53,383 nucleotides of DNA from an uncultured Mycoplasmatota bacterium (lineage in GTDB: Bacteria > Bacillota_I > Bacilli_A > RF39 > UBA660). Under the pieces are notes generated by a model. That model was not told the DNA's origin. It did not search any database and worked only from the letters and a program-made list of their open reading frames with translations. The translations under genes were made by a program, and so were the position numbers. The DNA lies in the NCBI GenBank assembly GCA_947649365.1, contig CANSRH010000011.1, forward strand, positions 1 through 53,383, read 5' to 3'. Shown here piece by piece: positions 33,613 through 43,039 of the stretch. The stretch's first letter is position 1. Each line of letters begins with the position of its first letter.

Positions 33613-34233
33613 ATGGAATATTTAGATATTTATGACGAACAAGGAAACTTTTTAGGAAAAGAAGAAAGAAAAGTCGTTCACAAAGAGGCACTTTGGCACA
33701 AAACAATACATTGTTGGTTATACGATAAAAAAGGAAATATTTATTTTCAAATAAGAAGAGACAAAAATAAACTTTACACAACCGCATCAGGTCATGTCCA
33801 AGCAGGAGAAACTTTAAAGGAGGCTTTTGGACGTGAAATAAAAGAAGAAATAGGGTATACAATCAATTATGAAAAAGCGCAAGAAATCAATATTGTAAAA
33901 TTTGTGATGGACAGAGTAGAACCAGATGGAAGCATATTTAGAGATAGAGCTTTTGCTAATGTTTATTGTTGTTTATTTGAAGGGAATTTAAACGAATTTG
34001 ATTACCAAGAAGAAGAGTTAAATGGAATTGTAAAAATAAATGTCAAAGAAGCTTTAGAAATAATTGAAAAAGAAACCGGAAAAATAGAAGCAGAGAAGTG
34101 CTTTAAAGAAAACAATACAATAAAAACAGAAGAAATAACAATAGCATTCGACGATTTCTTAGTAAATCCTGGAGAAACTGCTATAGAAAAATATGGAGAA
34201 GTATTAAAATTTATTATTGAGTTAAATAAGTAA
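33613..34233 (+). CDS. Nudix hydrolase
   Basis: This 206-residue protein has a complete Nudix box, GHVQAGETLKEAFGREIKEE (GX5EX7REUXEEXGU), at about residues 60-82, and an N-terminal EYLDIYDEQGNFLG typical of the IPP-isomerase-like or YfcD-type Nudix subgroup. Substrate unpredictable. GAAGGAAAAG precedes the ATG; TATAAT at 33580-33585 is the likely -10. Confidence 0.9.
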   Translation: MEYLDIYDEQGNFLGKEERKVVHKEALWHKTIHCWLYDKKGNIYFQIRRDKNKLYTTASGHVQAGETLKEAFGREIKEEIGYTINYEKAQEINIVKFVMDRVEPDGSIFRDRAFANVYCCLFEGNLNEFDYQEEELNGIVKINVKEALEIIEKETGKIEAEKCFKENNTIKTEEITIAFDDFLVNPGETAIEKYGEVLKFIIELNK

Positions 34234-34301
34234 AGAAGTATAATATTAGTCACTTAATAAAAGAAAACTAACTTTTAAATAACAAAAAATGGAGGACAAT
34301 C

Positions 34302-35024
34302 ATGTATATAGAATACGTTGCGGATAAAGATAAAGCAATCGTTTCAAACGAAAATGGAGAATTAAAAATAAAAGATTATACTCTAAATTTCGATGAAACA
34401 CGTAAGAAAGAAAATGAGGTAGAATTCATTAAAAATCGATTCTGCTTAGTAAATAATGAAATAAGTCAATGTCAAACAGAAATGATAGAAGAAAAGAAAA
34501 AGACTAAAAAAGGATTATTAGCAGTAGTAGGAACTGTGGTTGGCATAAATGTGTTTTTTTATCATTTTACCAATATCTATGTTATGGAAAATGCAATAAT
34601 AGCATCTTTATTTGCTGGAAGTTGTGTTAGTGTATATCCTTTACTAGCGTTTTCTGAATATAAAATTTTAATAAACAAGTTAAACGAAATGAGCTTTCAA
34701 AAATATTTTTTGGGTAAAAAACTTTATCAGAGTCAAAAGGAATTGCAAACACTATATTTAAATGACAAAATGACAATGATAGAAAAAAGGAAACAAGTAA
34801 AAATAGAAGATAGCGAAAGAATTAAAAAATTGGAAGAATATTTTCAAAAATTACAACAATATGGTAATAGAATTTTAGAGCATATAAAAAGAAATGATCA
34901 GGGATTATGGGGAGTGAAAGAGGAAGAGCAGATAATAAGAGACGGACTTGAACTTGAGTGGTTCACATCGTATCTAAATGAGCACAATATCCGAAGACGA
35001 ACACAAAGGAAAAAAATATCATGA
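34302..35024 (+). CDS. Uncharacterised protein with two membrane helices
   Basis: This 240-residue protein has a cytoplasmic N-terminal region, two hydrophobic helices (about residues 71-90 and 95-117) and a long charged helical, coiled-coil-like C-terminus. No family recognised. AAAATGGAGGA precedes the ATG. Its stop overlaps the miaA start (ATGA), so it is coupled to miaA. Confidence 0.7.
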   Translation: MYIEYVADKDKAIVSNENGELKIKDYTLNFDETRKKENEVEFIKNRFCLVNNEISQCQTEMIEEKKKTKKGLLAVVGTVVGINVFFYHFTNIYVMENAIIASLFAGSCVSVYPLLAFSEYKILINKLNEMSFQKYFLGKKLYQSQKELQTLYLNDKMTMIEKRKQVKIEDSERIKKLEEYFQKLQQYGNRILEHIKRNDQGLWGVKEEEQIIRDGLELEWFTSYLNEHNIRRRTQRKKIS

Positions 35025-35908
35025 TTTTAGCCATTGTAGGACCAACGGGTGTAGGAAAAACCAAAGCAAGTGTAGAACTTGCAAAAATTTATAATGGAGA
35101 AATAATAAATGCAGATTCCATGCAAATTTATAAAGGATTAGATATTGGAACTGCCAAAATAACCAAAGAAGAAATGGAACACATTCCTCATCATTTATTA
35201 AGTATAAAAGAAGTAACAGAAAACTATACTGTATTTGACTATCAAAAAGAGGCAAGAAGTTGTATAGAAGAAATAAAAAAGAGAAAAAAAATTCCTATTT
35301 TTGTTGGAGGAACAGGGTACTATTTAAAATCTGTTCTCTATGATTATAAATTTGAAGAAGAGGAAGAAGAAAATATAGAAAAATATGAGTCATTAACAAA
35401 AGAAGAACTTGTAAATAAAATCGAATCCTTTGAAAGCGGAATTACTTATGATAACAAAAATCGAAAACGACTAATCCGTCTCTTAAATAAATTAGAAGCA
35501 GGATGGACTCCAGAAAACCAAGACTTTCATTTACTTTATGAAGACGTATATTTGATAGGATTAACCACCGAAAGAGAAACCTTGTACCAAAAAATCAACG
35601 AACGTTTTGACAAAATGATTATTCCTCTAATCGATGAAGTTAAGCCCTTTTATTTACAAAACTTAAAAACCAAACCTTTAATGACAGGAATAGGTTATAA
35701 AGAATTATATCCTTTCTTTGAAAATAAAAAAACACTTGTAAGTGTTGTAGAAGAATGCAAGCAAAACTCAAGAAATTATGCTAAACGCCAGTACACATGG
35801 TTCCAAAATCAAATGAATGTTGCTTGGTTTCAAGTCGATTATAACCATTTTGAAAATACCATAAAAGAAATAGTAGAATACATTGAAAAAAAAGAAAATG
35901 AAAAGTAA
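35021..35908 (+). CDS. miaA: tRNA dimethylallyltransferase MiaA
   Basis: This 295-residue protein has a P-loop GPTGVGKTKASVELA (residues 7-21), then NADSMQIYKGLDIGTAK, HHLLSIKEV and FVGGTGYYLKSV, with the conserved C-terminal GIGYKELYPFF and KRQYTWFQNQ. It adds a dimethylallyl group to N6 of A37 in tRNAs reading UNN codons. Slightly shorter than usual (about 310). It ends in a bidirectional terminator shared with the convergent transglutaminase gene. Confidence 0.96.
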   Translation: MILAIVGPTGVGKTKASVELAKIYNGEIINADSMQIYKGLDIGTAKITKEEMEHIPHHLLSIKEVTENYTVFDYQKEARSCIEEIKKRKKIPIFVGGTGYYLKSVLYDYKFEEEEEENIEKYESLTKEELVNKIESFESGITYDNKNRKRLIRLLNKLEAGWTPENQDFHLLYEDVYLIGLTTERETLYQKINERFDKMIIPLIDEVKPFYLQNLKTKPLMTGIGYKELYPFFENKKTLVSVVEECKQNSRNYAKRQYTWFQNQMNVAWFQVDYNHFENTIKEIVEYIEKKENEK

Positions 35909-35937
35909 TGTTTTGGGTAAAGAAACATTACTTTTTT
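35901..35937. terminator. Bidirectional terminator
   Basis: AAAAGTAATGTTT (35901-35913) pairs with AAACATTACTTTT (35923-35935), a 13-bp perfect stem with T-runs on both strands. The stop codons of both convergent genes lie in the arms. Confidence 0.85.
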
Positions 35938-36881
35938 AGTTCAGGATAAATACGAGAATTAAACAGATGATCTTTCACAACAACTTCTCCTAAATCCGCT
36001 TTTTCTAGTTCCAAAGAAGAAATCAAAAAATACTTATGTTGCAAATAATCTTTGCCATCATCACTTACAGGGTCATCCCAAGTTAAATCCAAATGAAGCC
36101 ATTTTCCATCCAAATAAACTGCATTCCAAACATGACCAGAAATATCTTGCTGCATTAACTCTGTAGCCACCTTAAAATTTGGAATTCCCATCTTAGTTAA
36201 AAACAAAGCCATTGCATCCGTATATCCATTACAAGTAGCATAGCCTTCTAGTAAAGGACCATAAGCCTTATAAGAATTATACAAAGAAGCATCACTTGTA
36301 TTTCTCTCTACATCGTATTTTGTGTGATTGATAATATAATCATGAATGTTTTTAATTTTCTCATAGGTATCCATCTCTTCATCGATAATCTCTTCATAAA
36401 TAGCATCCACTTTGGCATTAATTTGGCGGGTTTCTTCTTCGGAATACAAATAAGTAACTGTAATATTAATTTCCCCCGACTCAGAAATTATAGTTCGAAT
36501 ATTAGAAAAACCATTATAGGGATGAACAAAATTATTAATATTGGTAAGTATCTCGGGGTCATTACTTATTTTTTCAACGTCATTTAAACAATCTTTGTAT
36601 TCACTAGGACAATAAAAAGTAAATGTTTTAAAACCATGATTTGTAATTGTATAATAAATATTTAATAAATCCTGATAACTAAGAGGAACAAAATCTAGAG
36701 TATTTTGGACATATAGAAAATTATCCTTTTTCTCATAAAGATTTCCTTTTTCCAAAACCACTTTAGGATTTTTCTCAAGAGCGAGAGCAATTTTATCACT
36801 AATAGGATCCAAATAGATAAAAGTAAACAAAAGAAGACCAATGCAAAAAGAAGGAATCAACATTTTTTTAAAAAATTTCAT
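35928..36881 (-). CDS. Membrane-anchored transglutaminase-like protein
   Basis: This 317-residue protein has an N-terminal hydrophobic helix (residues 8-26, uncleaved anchor or signal) and a transglutaminase-like core. The Cys lies in LEGYATCNGYTDAMALF (about residue 217), the His in SGHVWNAVYLDG (about 252), and the Asp in WLHLDLTWDDPV (about 264). IHDYIINHTKYD is the conserved element before the catalytic domain. In bacteria such domains are often proteases or cross-linkers of surface proteins. AAAGGTGGTGGACA precedes the ATG on the minus strand. Confidence 0.88.
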   Translation of the reverse strand: MKFFKKMLIPSFCIGLLLFTFIYLDPISDKIALALEKNPKVVLEKGNLYEKKDNFLYVQNTLDFVPLSYQDLLNIYYTITNHGFKTFTFYCPSEYKDCLNDVEKISNDPEILTNINNFVHPYNGFSNIRTIISESGEINITVTYLYSEEETRQINAKVDAIYEEIIDEEMDTYEKIKNIHDYIINHTKYDVERNTSDASLYNSYKAYGPLLEGYATCNGYTDAMALFLTKMGIPNFKVATELMQQDISGHVWNAVYLDGKWLHLDLTWDDPVSDDGKDYLQHKYFLISSLELEKADLGEVVVKDHLFNSRIYPELKK

Positions 36882-36910
36882 TGTCCACCACCTTTAATCA
36901 TTTTATCATA

Positions 36911-36945
36911 TAAAAAATGAAGTACAATGCATTACTACTTCATTT
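36911..36945 (-). terminator. rpsT terminator
   Basis: On the minus strand AAATGAAGTA (36945-36936) pairs with TACTTCATTT (36924-36915), followed by TTTAT; the rpsT stop lies in the stem. Confidence 0.75.
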
Positions 36946-37198
36946 CTTTGATTTTATTAGATAATCTAGATTTTTGTCTAGCAGCGGTATTCATTTTAAT
37001 TAAACCTTTACTCACTGCATGGTCAATATTTGTTTTCATTTCATTAAACAAACTAGTAGCTTTTTCTTTGTCTCCTGCATGAATCGCAAGGTCACAATTT
37101 TTAATTAGATTTTTAACTCTAGCTTTTAGTTCATGATTATTATCTGTTTTTTTAGCAATAACCTTAACAGCTTTTTTTGAACTTTTAATATTAGGCAT
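36935..37198 (-). CDS. rpsT: 30S ribosomal protein S20
   Basis: This 87-residue basic protein begins MPNIKSSKKAVKVIAKK and has the three-helix pattern ending in NTAARQKSRLSNKIKEM. It binds 16S rRNA early in 30S assembly. The start at 37198 follows AAGAAAGGAGATT on the minus strand. It is divergent from gpr, exactly as in Bacillus (rpsT/gpr). Confidence 0.95.
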   Translation of the reverse strand: MPNIKSSKKAVKVIAKKTDNNHELKARVKNLIKNCDLAIHAGDKEKATSLFNEMKTNIDHAVSKGLIKMNTAARQKSRLSNKIKEMK

Positions 37199-37276
37199 AA
37201 AAATCTCCTTTCTTAAATTCACTAACAATTCTATCAAACTATTCTTTCTTTTGCAAGTTCATTTGCTAATACTTAT

Positions 37277-37306
37277 GTAGTAAATCGAAAAAAATGCACC
37301 ATAATA
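37277..37306 (+). promoter_or_regulatory. Candidate forespore sigma (F/G-type) promoter of gpr
   Basis: CATAATA (37300-37306) exactly fits the sigma-G -10 consensus CATWMTA, with GTAGT (37277-37281) 18 nt upstream as a partial match to GHATR. No good sigma-A -35/-10 pair is seen. gpr in Bacillus is transcribed by forespore sigma factors. Confidence 0.35.
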
Positions 37307-37332
37307 AAAACAAGAAGAGGAGGATAGAAAAA

Positions 37333-38076
37333 ATGAAACAAAAACTATTTCTTGATACAGGGATTGAAAAAATAACCGCAAAATGCAAAATCGAAGAAAA
37401 AAAGACCAAAACGATAAAAACAACGCATTATATCGTAACCAAAGAAGAACATAAAAGCGTAAAAAGAAAAGAAGGAGACTATATCGTTATGCAATTTGTC
37501 TATGAAGCTTTACATACCAAAAAGAACCTTTTAACCAAAGAAGTAGAACGTATCTTAAAAATCTTCTTAAAAAAATATCCAAAAAGTAAAAAAATTCTAG
37601 TAATAGGATTAGGAAACAAAGAAGTAGATGGAGATGCTCTAGGAATTTATACCACAGACAAACTAATAGCAACCAATCATTACACAGATTTTTTAACAAT
37701 ACCCAAAATAGCGCTTTTTAATCCATCCGTTACAGACAAAACAGGTATTAACTCGTTTAAACTTATTACGATGGTAGTAGAAGACATAAAACCAGATCTC
37801 ATTCTTATGATTGATGCATTAGCAACCCAAAAAGAAGAATACTTGAACTGTGCTATTGAAATCAATGATACAGGGATTATTCCAGGAAGCGCATTAAATG
37901 CAGCCAAGGAAATCAACAAGAAAACGTTTGGAATTCCTGTACTCTCTATTGGAGTTCCATGCACATTAGAGCAAAACAAAAAATTCTACACAAGCGTTTT
38001 CATTCATGAAGTATTAAACGAAAGTTCAACCATTATTGCAGATGCCATCAACAATATTTTTATCAAAAGCACCTAA
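37333..38076 (+). CDS. gpr: Germination protease GPR
   Basis: This 247-residue protein matches the GPR family core: ILVIGLGNKEVDGDALGIYT, VTDKTGINSF, PDLILMIDALATQ, EINDTGIIPGSALN and GIPVLSIGVPCT. It degrades small acid-soluble spore proteins during germination. It is about 100 residues shorter than Bacillus GPR (about 370), lacking part of the N-terminus and insertions. The ATG at 37333 follows AAGAGGAGG. It heads the gpr-spoIIP-yqxA block conserved with Bacillus. Spore formation is implied but not proven. Confidence 0.9.
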   Translation: MKQKLFLDTGIEKITAKCKIEEKKTKTIKTTHYIVTKEEHKSVKRKEGDYIVMQFVYEALHTKKNLLTKEVERILKIFLKKYPKSKKILVIGLGNKEVDGDALGIYTTDKLIATNHYTDFLTIPKIALFNPSVTDKTGINSFKLITMVVEDIKPDLILMIDALATQKEEYLNCAIEINDTGIIPGSALNAAKEINKKTFGIPVLSIGVPCTLEQNKKFYTSVFIHEVLNESSTIIADAINNIFIKST

Positions 38077-38089
38077 AGGGTGTTTTTTT
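38067..38089 (+). terminator. Terminator-like hairpin after gpr
   Basis: AAGCACC and GGTGTTT (about 38067-38085) form a short stem with one wobble pair, followed by TTTTT. It separates gpr from spoIIP. Confidence 0.6.
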
Positions 38090-38142
38090 CAACATTTTTT
38101 GTGTCTTTCATCATATATACTTCCTAAAAAGGAGGAAGGAAA

Positions 38143-39096
38143 ATGGCAAAAAGAATGAAGCGAAGACGAAAATTAAAATTTGGTGTAAAAATAGGACTCA
38201 GTATCTCCATTATTTTTCTAACATTTCTATATATTTTTAACCTACTTTATACTAAATTTTTAGGAAAAATGGACAATGAAAAATTAATTAATACCTTAGT
38301 CAACTACAACTTAAATAGTAAAAAAAATCAAAATTTATTTTATGATTTAATGAATCTAGATAGTGCCAACTTTCTTTTAAAATATACATTAGGTGTAGAA
38401 AAAGGAGAATATGAACCGACAGAAGAAGTGAGCGGAATAGAAACAGGATACATTGAAGATCCCTATGACCGGAAAGTAGAAGAACCCATCGTCTATATTT
38501 ATAACACGCATCAAACAGAAGGATACCAAAAATCAAACAATGCCTCTTATAATATCACACCGAGTGTATTAATGGCGGGCTATATATTACGTGAATCCTT
38601 AAACGATTTAGGAGTACCAACATTAGTAGAAACCAACGATATCACAGAAATATTACGAGTCCACAACTGGAAATACAAATACTCCTATGCAGCAAGCAAA
38701 ATACTACTTCAAGATGCAATAGAAAAAAATAATAGTCTAAACTACTTTATTGATTTACACAGAGACTCCATGTCTCATGAAATAACCTCCACAGAAATCG
38801 ACAACAAAAGTTATGCCAAAGTTCTGTTTGTCATTGGAAAAGACCACGAAAACTACGAACAAAACTTAAAAATGGCGACAGCAATCAACGATTATATGAA
38901 AAACATAAATCCAAAACTCACAAGAGGAATAAGTTTAAAAGGAGGAAGTGGCGTCAATGGAATTTACAATCAAGATGTAAGTCCCAATGCCATTCTAATT
39001 GAACTAGGAGGTCAATACAATAATATCACGGAAATCAACAATACCATCTCATTACTCAGTAAAGCTATACACGCTTATGTGAAAGGAGAACTATGA
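38143..39096 (+). CDS. spoIIP: Stage II sporulation protein P
   Basis: This 317-residue protein has one N-terminal membrane helix (about residues 18-37) and the SpoIIP amidase/endopeptidase domain. VYIYNTHQTEGYQ carries the first zinc His/Glu (about residues 121-133). YFIDLHRDSMSH follows, with the second catalytic His, and the domain ends near NAILIELGGQYNNITEINNT. In Bacillus SpoIIP works with SpoIID and SpoIIM to thin septal peptidoglycan during engulfment. AAAAAGGAGGAAGG precedes the ATG. It overlaps the yqxA-like gene by 4 nt. Confidence 0.95.
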   Translation: MAKRMKRRRKLKFGVKIGLSISIIFLTFLYIFNLLYTKFLGKMDNEKLINTLVNYNLNSKKNQNLFYDLMNLDSANFLLKYTLGVEKGEYEPTEEVSGIETGYIEDPYDRKVEEPIVYIYNTHQTEGYQKSNNASYNITPSVLMAGYILRESLNDLGVPTLVETNDITEILRVHNWKYKYSYAASKILLQDAIEKNNSLNYFIDLHRDSMSHEITSTEIDNKSYAKVLFVIGKDHENYEQNLKMATAINDYMKNINPKLTRGISLKGGSGVNGIYNQDVSPNAILIELGGQYNNITEINNTISLLSKAIHAYVKGEL

Positions 39097-39422
39097 AAAA
39101 GAAAAAAAACACCAATTGGTTTCTAAAAACTTTAGCTTTCTTGTTTTTACTATTTGTAAGTCTTTATATTGCATTAGAAAGTGGCTATTACGAAGCAAAA
39201 GCAGCCAAGAAAACAGCCATGACCGAAGATGCCATTGCTAAATTCGAAAATGATATCAAAGAAGGGAAGCCCATAGATTTAGAAAGTTACACCTATGAAA
39301 CTGCAAAAGATTACTCCAACAATACAACAGATGCTGCCATATTTATTGGGAGCAAAGTAGAAAAATTTATGTCCACTGGAATCAATGATATTTTTGACTT
39401 ATTAAAATCTCTAGTAACTTAA
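39093..39422 (+). CDS. YqxA-like membrane protein
   Basis: This 109-residue protein has one N-terminal helix (residues 10-27) and a short helical extracytoplasmic part. Identification rests on size, topology and position between spoIIP and lepA, exactly as yqxA (DUF3679) in Bacillus; sequence similarity could not be tested. Coupled to spoIIP by an ATGA overlap. Confidence 0.6.
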   Translation: MKKKKNTNWFLKTLAFLFLLFVSLYIALESGYYEAKAAKKTAMTEDAIAKFENDIKEGKPIDLESYTYETAKDYSNNTTDAAIFIGSKVEKFMSTGINDIFDLLKSLVT

Positions 39423-39460
39423 AAATACATTTTACACGATTTGTTTATTAATAAAATAAT

Positions 39461-39512
39461 AAAAAGAGAAAAAATTTAGACCATAGCGTCCCATACTAAG
39501 TTTTTCTCTTTT
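39461..39512 (+). terminator. Terminator before lepA
   Basis: AAAAAGAGAAAAA (from 39461) pairs with TTTTTCTCTTTT (39501-39512) across a loop of about 26 nt, followed by CTTTTC. It ends the sporulation operon. Confidence 0.65.
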
Positions 39513-39554
39513 CTTTTCGCCTAAAATTCCGTATAATGATACTTGTGATGAATT

Positions 39555-41351
39555 ATGAAACAAGAAAAAATAAGAAACTTTTCTATCATTGCCCATATTG
39601 ATCATGGAAAAAGTACCTTAGCAGATCGAATGTTAGAACTAACGGGTGCTGTAGAAAAACGAGAAATGGTAAATCAACTATTAGACAATATGGATTTAGA
39701 ACGGGAACGTGGAATCACTATAAAATTAAATGCTGTACGATTAAACTATAAATACAAAGATAGTGAGTATATATTAAATTTAATTGACACACCAGGTCAT
39801 GTTGATTTCTCCTATGAAGTATCAAGAAGTCTAGCTGCTTGTGAAGGAGCAATTTTAGTTGTGGACGCTGCGCAAGGAATAGAAGCTCAAACACTTGCCA
39901 ATCTTTATTTAGCACTTGCATCAGACCTAACCATTATTCCTGTCATTAATAAAATTGATCTTCCAAATGCGGATGTGCCGAAAGTAAAAGAAGAATTAAA
40001 AAGAGTATTAGGCTTTCAAGAAGAAGAAATTTTACTATGCAGTGGAAAAACAGGAGTAGGAGTAAACGAAGTCCTAGAAGCGGTAGTAGAAAGAATAAAA
40101 CCACCGAAAAACAATCTAGACAAACCTTTACGAGCTTTAATATTTGATTCCTATTTTGATCCTTACAAAGGAGTAGTTGCTTTAATTAAAGTTGTGGATG
40201 GAAAACTAAAAGGAAAAGACACAATTGAAATGATGGCTAATCACGCAAGTTTTGAAATTACGGAACTAGGAATACACACACCCAAAGAAAAAAAACTAGA
40301 AAGTCTAGAAAGCGGCGAAGTAGGATACATTTGTGCTAGCATAAAAGACATAGCAAGTGTGGAAGTAGGAGACACCATCACACTCTTAAAAGAAAAAGCG
40401 CAAAATCCATTAGAAGGTTATAAAAAAATGAAACCAATGGTCTATTCAGGAATCTTTCCTGTAGAACCCAATCAATACGAAGCATTAAAAGAAGCCATTG
40501 AAAAATTAAAACTAAACGACTCCGCATTAACCTATGAACCAGAAACCTCAGAAGCATTAGGATTTGGATTTCGTATGGGCTTCTTAGGGTTATTACACAT
40601 GGACATAATGATTACTCGAATGGAAAGAGAATTTGGAATTGAAATCATAGCTACAAGCCCAAGTGTAATTTATAAAGTGACTCTTACTAGTGGAGAAATG
40701 CTAGATATTGACTCTCCTAACAAAATGCCAAATCAGACGAATCTAAAAAAAATAGAAGAACCTTATATTTATACCAATATCATTGTACCAAAGAATTACA
40801 TTGGAGCCATTATGGAACTTTGTCAAAACAAACGAGGAATCTATAAATCTTTAGAATACATTGACGAAGAGCGAGTAAACATTCATTATGAAATTCCCCT
40901 TTCTGAAATTGTCTACGATTTCTTTGACAAATTGAAAAGTACCACCAAAGGATATGCATCCTTTGATTACGAAATTTGTGGATACAAAGAATCCAATTTA
41001 ATAAAAATGGACATATTGCTAAACGGAGAAGTAGTAGATGCATTATCTACAATTGTCCATAAAGACTTTGCCTATCAACGAGGAAAATCCATTGTAGAAA
41101 AACTAAAAAACATAATTCCTCGTCAAATGTTTCAAGTCCCAATTCAAGCCAGTATAGGTTCAAAAATAATTGCCAGAGAAAACATCAGTGCAATGAAAAA
41201 AAATGTATTAGCAAAATGTTATGGAGGAGACATCTCTCGTAAAAGAAAATTACTTGAAAAACAAAAAGAAGGAAAAAAGAAAATGAAAATGCTTGGAAGT
41301 GTAGAAGTTCCAAAAGAAGCATTCTTAAGTATTTTGAAGGAGGAAAATTAG
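39555..41351 (+). CDS. lepA: Elongation factor 4 (LepA)
   Basis: This 598-residue translational GTPase has G1 [15 protein letters not shown], switch [15 protein letters not shown]3 [17 protein letters not shown]4 NKIDLPNAD, the LepA-specific C-terminal domain, and a C-terminus with [19 protein letters not shown]. It acts on stalled or assembling ribosomes. TATAAT at 39532-39537 is only 17 nt before the ATG and no clear Shine-Dalgarno is visible, so the mRNA may be nearly leaderless. Confidence 0.97.
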   Translation: MKQEKIRNFSIIAHIDHGKSTLADRMLELTGAVEKREMVNQLLDNMDLERERGITIKLNAVRLNYKYKDSEYILNLIDTPGHVDFSYEVSRSLAACEGAILVVDAAQGIEAQTLANLYLALASDLTIIPVINKIDLPNADVPKVKEELKRVLGFQEEEILLCSGKTGVGVNEVLEAVVERIKPPKNNLDKPLRALIFDSYFDPYKGVVALIKVVDGKLKGKDTIEMMANHASFEITELGIHTPKEKKLESLESGEVGYICASIKDIASVEVGDTITLLKEKAQNPLEGYKKMKPMVYSGIFPVEPNQYEALKEAIEKLKLNDSALTYEPETSEALGFGFRMGFLGLLHMDIMITRMEREFGIEIIATSPSVIYKVTLTSGEMLDIDSPNKMPNQTNLKKIEEPYIYTNIIVPKNYIGAIMELCQNKRGIYKSLEYIDEERVNIHYEIPLSEIVYDFFDKLKSTTKGYASFDYEICGYKESNLIKMDILLNGEVVDALSTIVHKDFAYQRGKSIVEKLKNIIPRQMFQVPIQASIGSKIIARENISAMKKNVLAKCYGGDISRKRKLLEKQKEGKKKMKMLGSVEVPKEAFLSILKEEN

Positions 41352-41352
41352 T

Positions 41353-42987
41353 GTGTTTGTAAATGATAAAACAATAGTAAGAGTAATCGCTTGTCTAAAT
41401 GCTGGAAATAGGATTGAAGAAGCAAGAAAAAGAACAAATTGTTCCAAATCTGAAATAGATTCTATCTTAAAAGAATTAATAAACCCATTATCAAAATACT
41501 TTGATGGAAAATTATACAAAGAAATAGTATTAAGAGAAAAAAAATATCAAAAGGAACGCCAAAAATTAATTCATTTGACTGCAAAATACATCATAAGCGG
41601 TTCTTCTTTAGAAGAAGCAGCTGAAAAGACAAATATAAATAAGGAAGAAAAAAAAGAAGCGTTTGAATTATTAAATGATTCAAATAGTGATTTTTATTGC
41701 CCACTGCGTTATCAAGAAATCATCGCTTTTAATAAAGAAGAAGCAAAAAGAAAACAAGAAGAATATGAACAAAAAGAAGAAAAAGGAATCAGGCTTCTTT
41801 TAGAGAATTATACAAAAAAAGAAGTATGTCAAGAAGTAGGATTGTCCTTAAGTAGATTAAATAAAGCCATTGAAAATTTAAATAATACAAATAGTAAAAT
41901 TTATAATCCAGATTTATATTTAGAAGTAAAAGTTGCAATGCAAGAAACAGCGGCGGAAAGAAAAAGGCAAGGTGGAAAAATTAGGAGTGCAAATTCTAAT
42001 GTATTCTCTGAAAAGAATCAATACAAATCAATAAAGACAATGCTAGAAAATAAAAATACACTTTTGCAACAATCTTATGAAATAGGATGGCTACCAACAA
42101 AATTTTATAATTATATAAAAACTTGCAATGATGAAAAATTGCTAAAACAAGTAACACCTATTTTGGAAGAATATTCTAAAAATTTTTTAGAAGGAAAAAA
42201 AGATAAAAAACTTAGAGAGTATCCTTTAAATATACAATTAGATTTGGTAATGACAGCATTAACATTTCGCTTATCCTTGGAAGGAATGATACTTTTATTT
42301 CATACCACTCCAGATGACATTATTGCATTATTTAATTCATTTGATTCCTTAAAAGAGAGTTTGCAACATCTTTATTATGAAACAAAAAATGAGCCAGATT
42401 CTCATCGAAAAAAAGCCCTAAAAGAAGCAAATGATTATTGGAAAACAAGAAATAAGTTAACAAGTGAATTTAATAGAATATGTAAAGAAATCAAAATATT
42501 AGAAGGAAACAAAGATTTAGAGGAAAACTATAAGGAAAAACAAGAAGAAAAACATAAATTAAAAGAAACAATGAAACAACTTCATACAAAAATTGATGAT
42601 ACAATCGTTCAAAGTTTATTAAACAAGAAATTTCAAATATATACTGAAGAAGAAAGAAATTATGTCGCTATATATCGTCATAAATACTATTTATCTATTA
42701 CAGAAGCAGAAAGCAGATTGTTTATGGACAAAGCTTCAATTAGACTTTGCGAAAAAGAACTTGCTGAAAAAGATCCTATCTACAGAGAACAATTAAATGA
42801 CATGAACCAATTTTTTTTCAAACTCAATTCATCTAAAATCACTCCCTCTAAAAGTATTGCTTTTGGAAATGATAGCTATTCCAAACCTATAGATTTAGAT
42901 TTCTTTAGTTTAAAAGTTTTTAATTGGAGTAATGCCGAAACAGATGAAGAAAATCTATCCTCTTCTCGGGGGGGGGGTTCTAGGTAA
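41353..42987 (+). CDS. Uncharacterised protein with repeated HTH-like segments and C-terminal G9 tract
   Basis: This 544-residue protein has three spaced segments at about residues 9-48, 80-110 and 155-185. All show a similar helix-turn-helix-like pattern, e.g. IISGSSLEEAAEKTNINKEE, a short acid/Asn linker, then a Y at the end. This recalls a SpoIIID-type or sigma-region HTH repeat. A coiled coil follows at about 355-410. No family name is known to me. The GTG start at 41353 follows AAGGAGG inside the lepA end. The last codons contain nine G's in a row (42968-42976), so slippage would change the last residues. Confidence 0.75.
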   Translation: MFVNDKTIVRVIACLNAGNRIEEARKRTNCSKSEIDSILKELINPLSKYFDGKLYKEIVLREKKYQKERQKLIHLTAKYIISGSSLEEAAEKTNINKEEKKEAFELLNDSNSDFYCPLRYQEIIAFNKEEAKRKQEEYEQKEEKGIRLLLENYTKKEVCQEVGLSLSRLNKAIENLNNTNSKIYNPDLYLEVKVAMQETAAERKRQGGKIRSANSNVFSEKNQYKSIKTMLENKNTLLQQSYEIGWLPTKFYNYIKTCNDEKLLKQVTPILEEYSKNFLEGKKDKKLREYPLNIQLDLVMTALTFRLSLEGMILLFHTTPDDIIALFNSFDSLKESLQHLYYETKNEPDSHRKKALKEANDYWKTRNKLTSEFNRICKEIKILEGNKDLEENYKEKQEEKHKLKETMKQLHTKIDDTIVQSLLNKKFQIYTEEERNYVAIYRHKYYLSITEAESRLFMDKASIRLCEKELAEKDPIYREQLNDMNQFFFKLNSSKITPSKSIAFGNDSYSKPIDLDFFSLKVFNWSNAETDEENLSSSRGGGSR

Positions 42988-43039
42988 CCCTTTCTTAATC
43001 AATAAAAAATGTGGATAAAAAGAAAGCAGTGAAAGAAGT

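Noticed and set aside
37294-37332. Upstream start for gpr (ATG 37294)
   Set aside because: It would precede the predicted transcription start and lacks a ribosome-binding site; 37333 has AAGAGGAGG.
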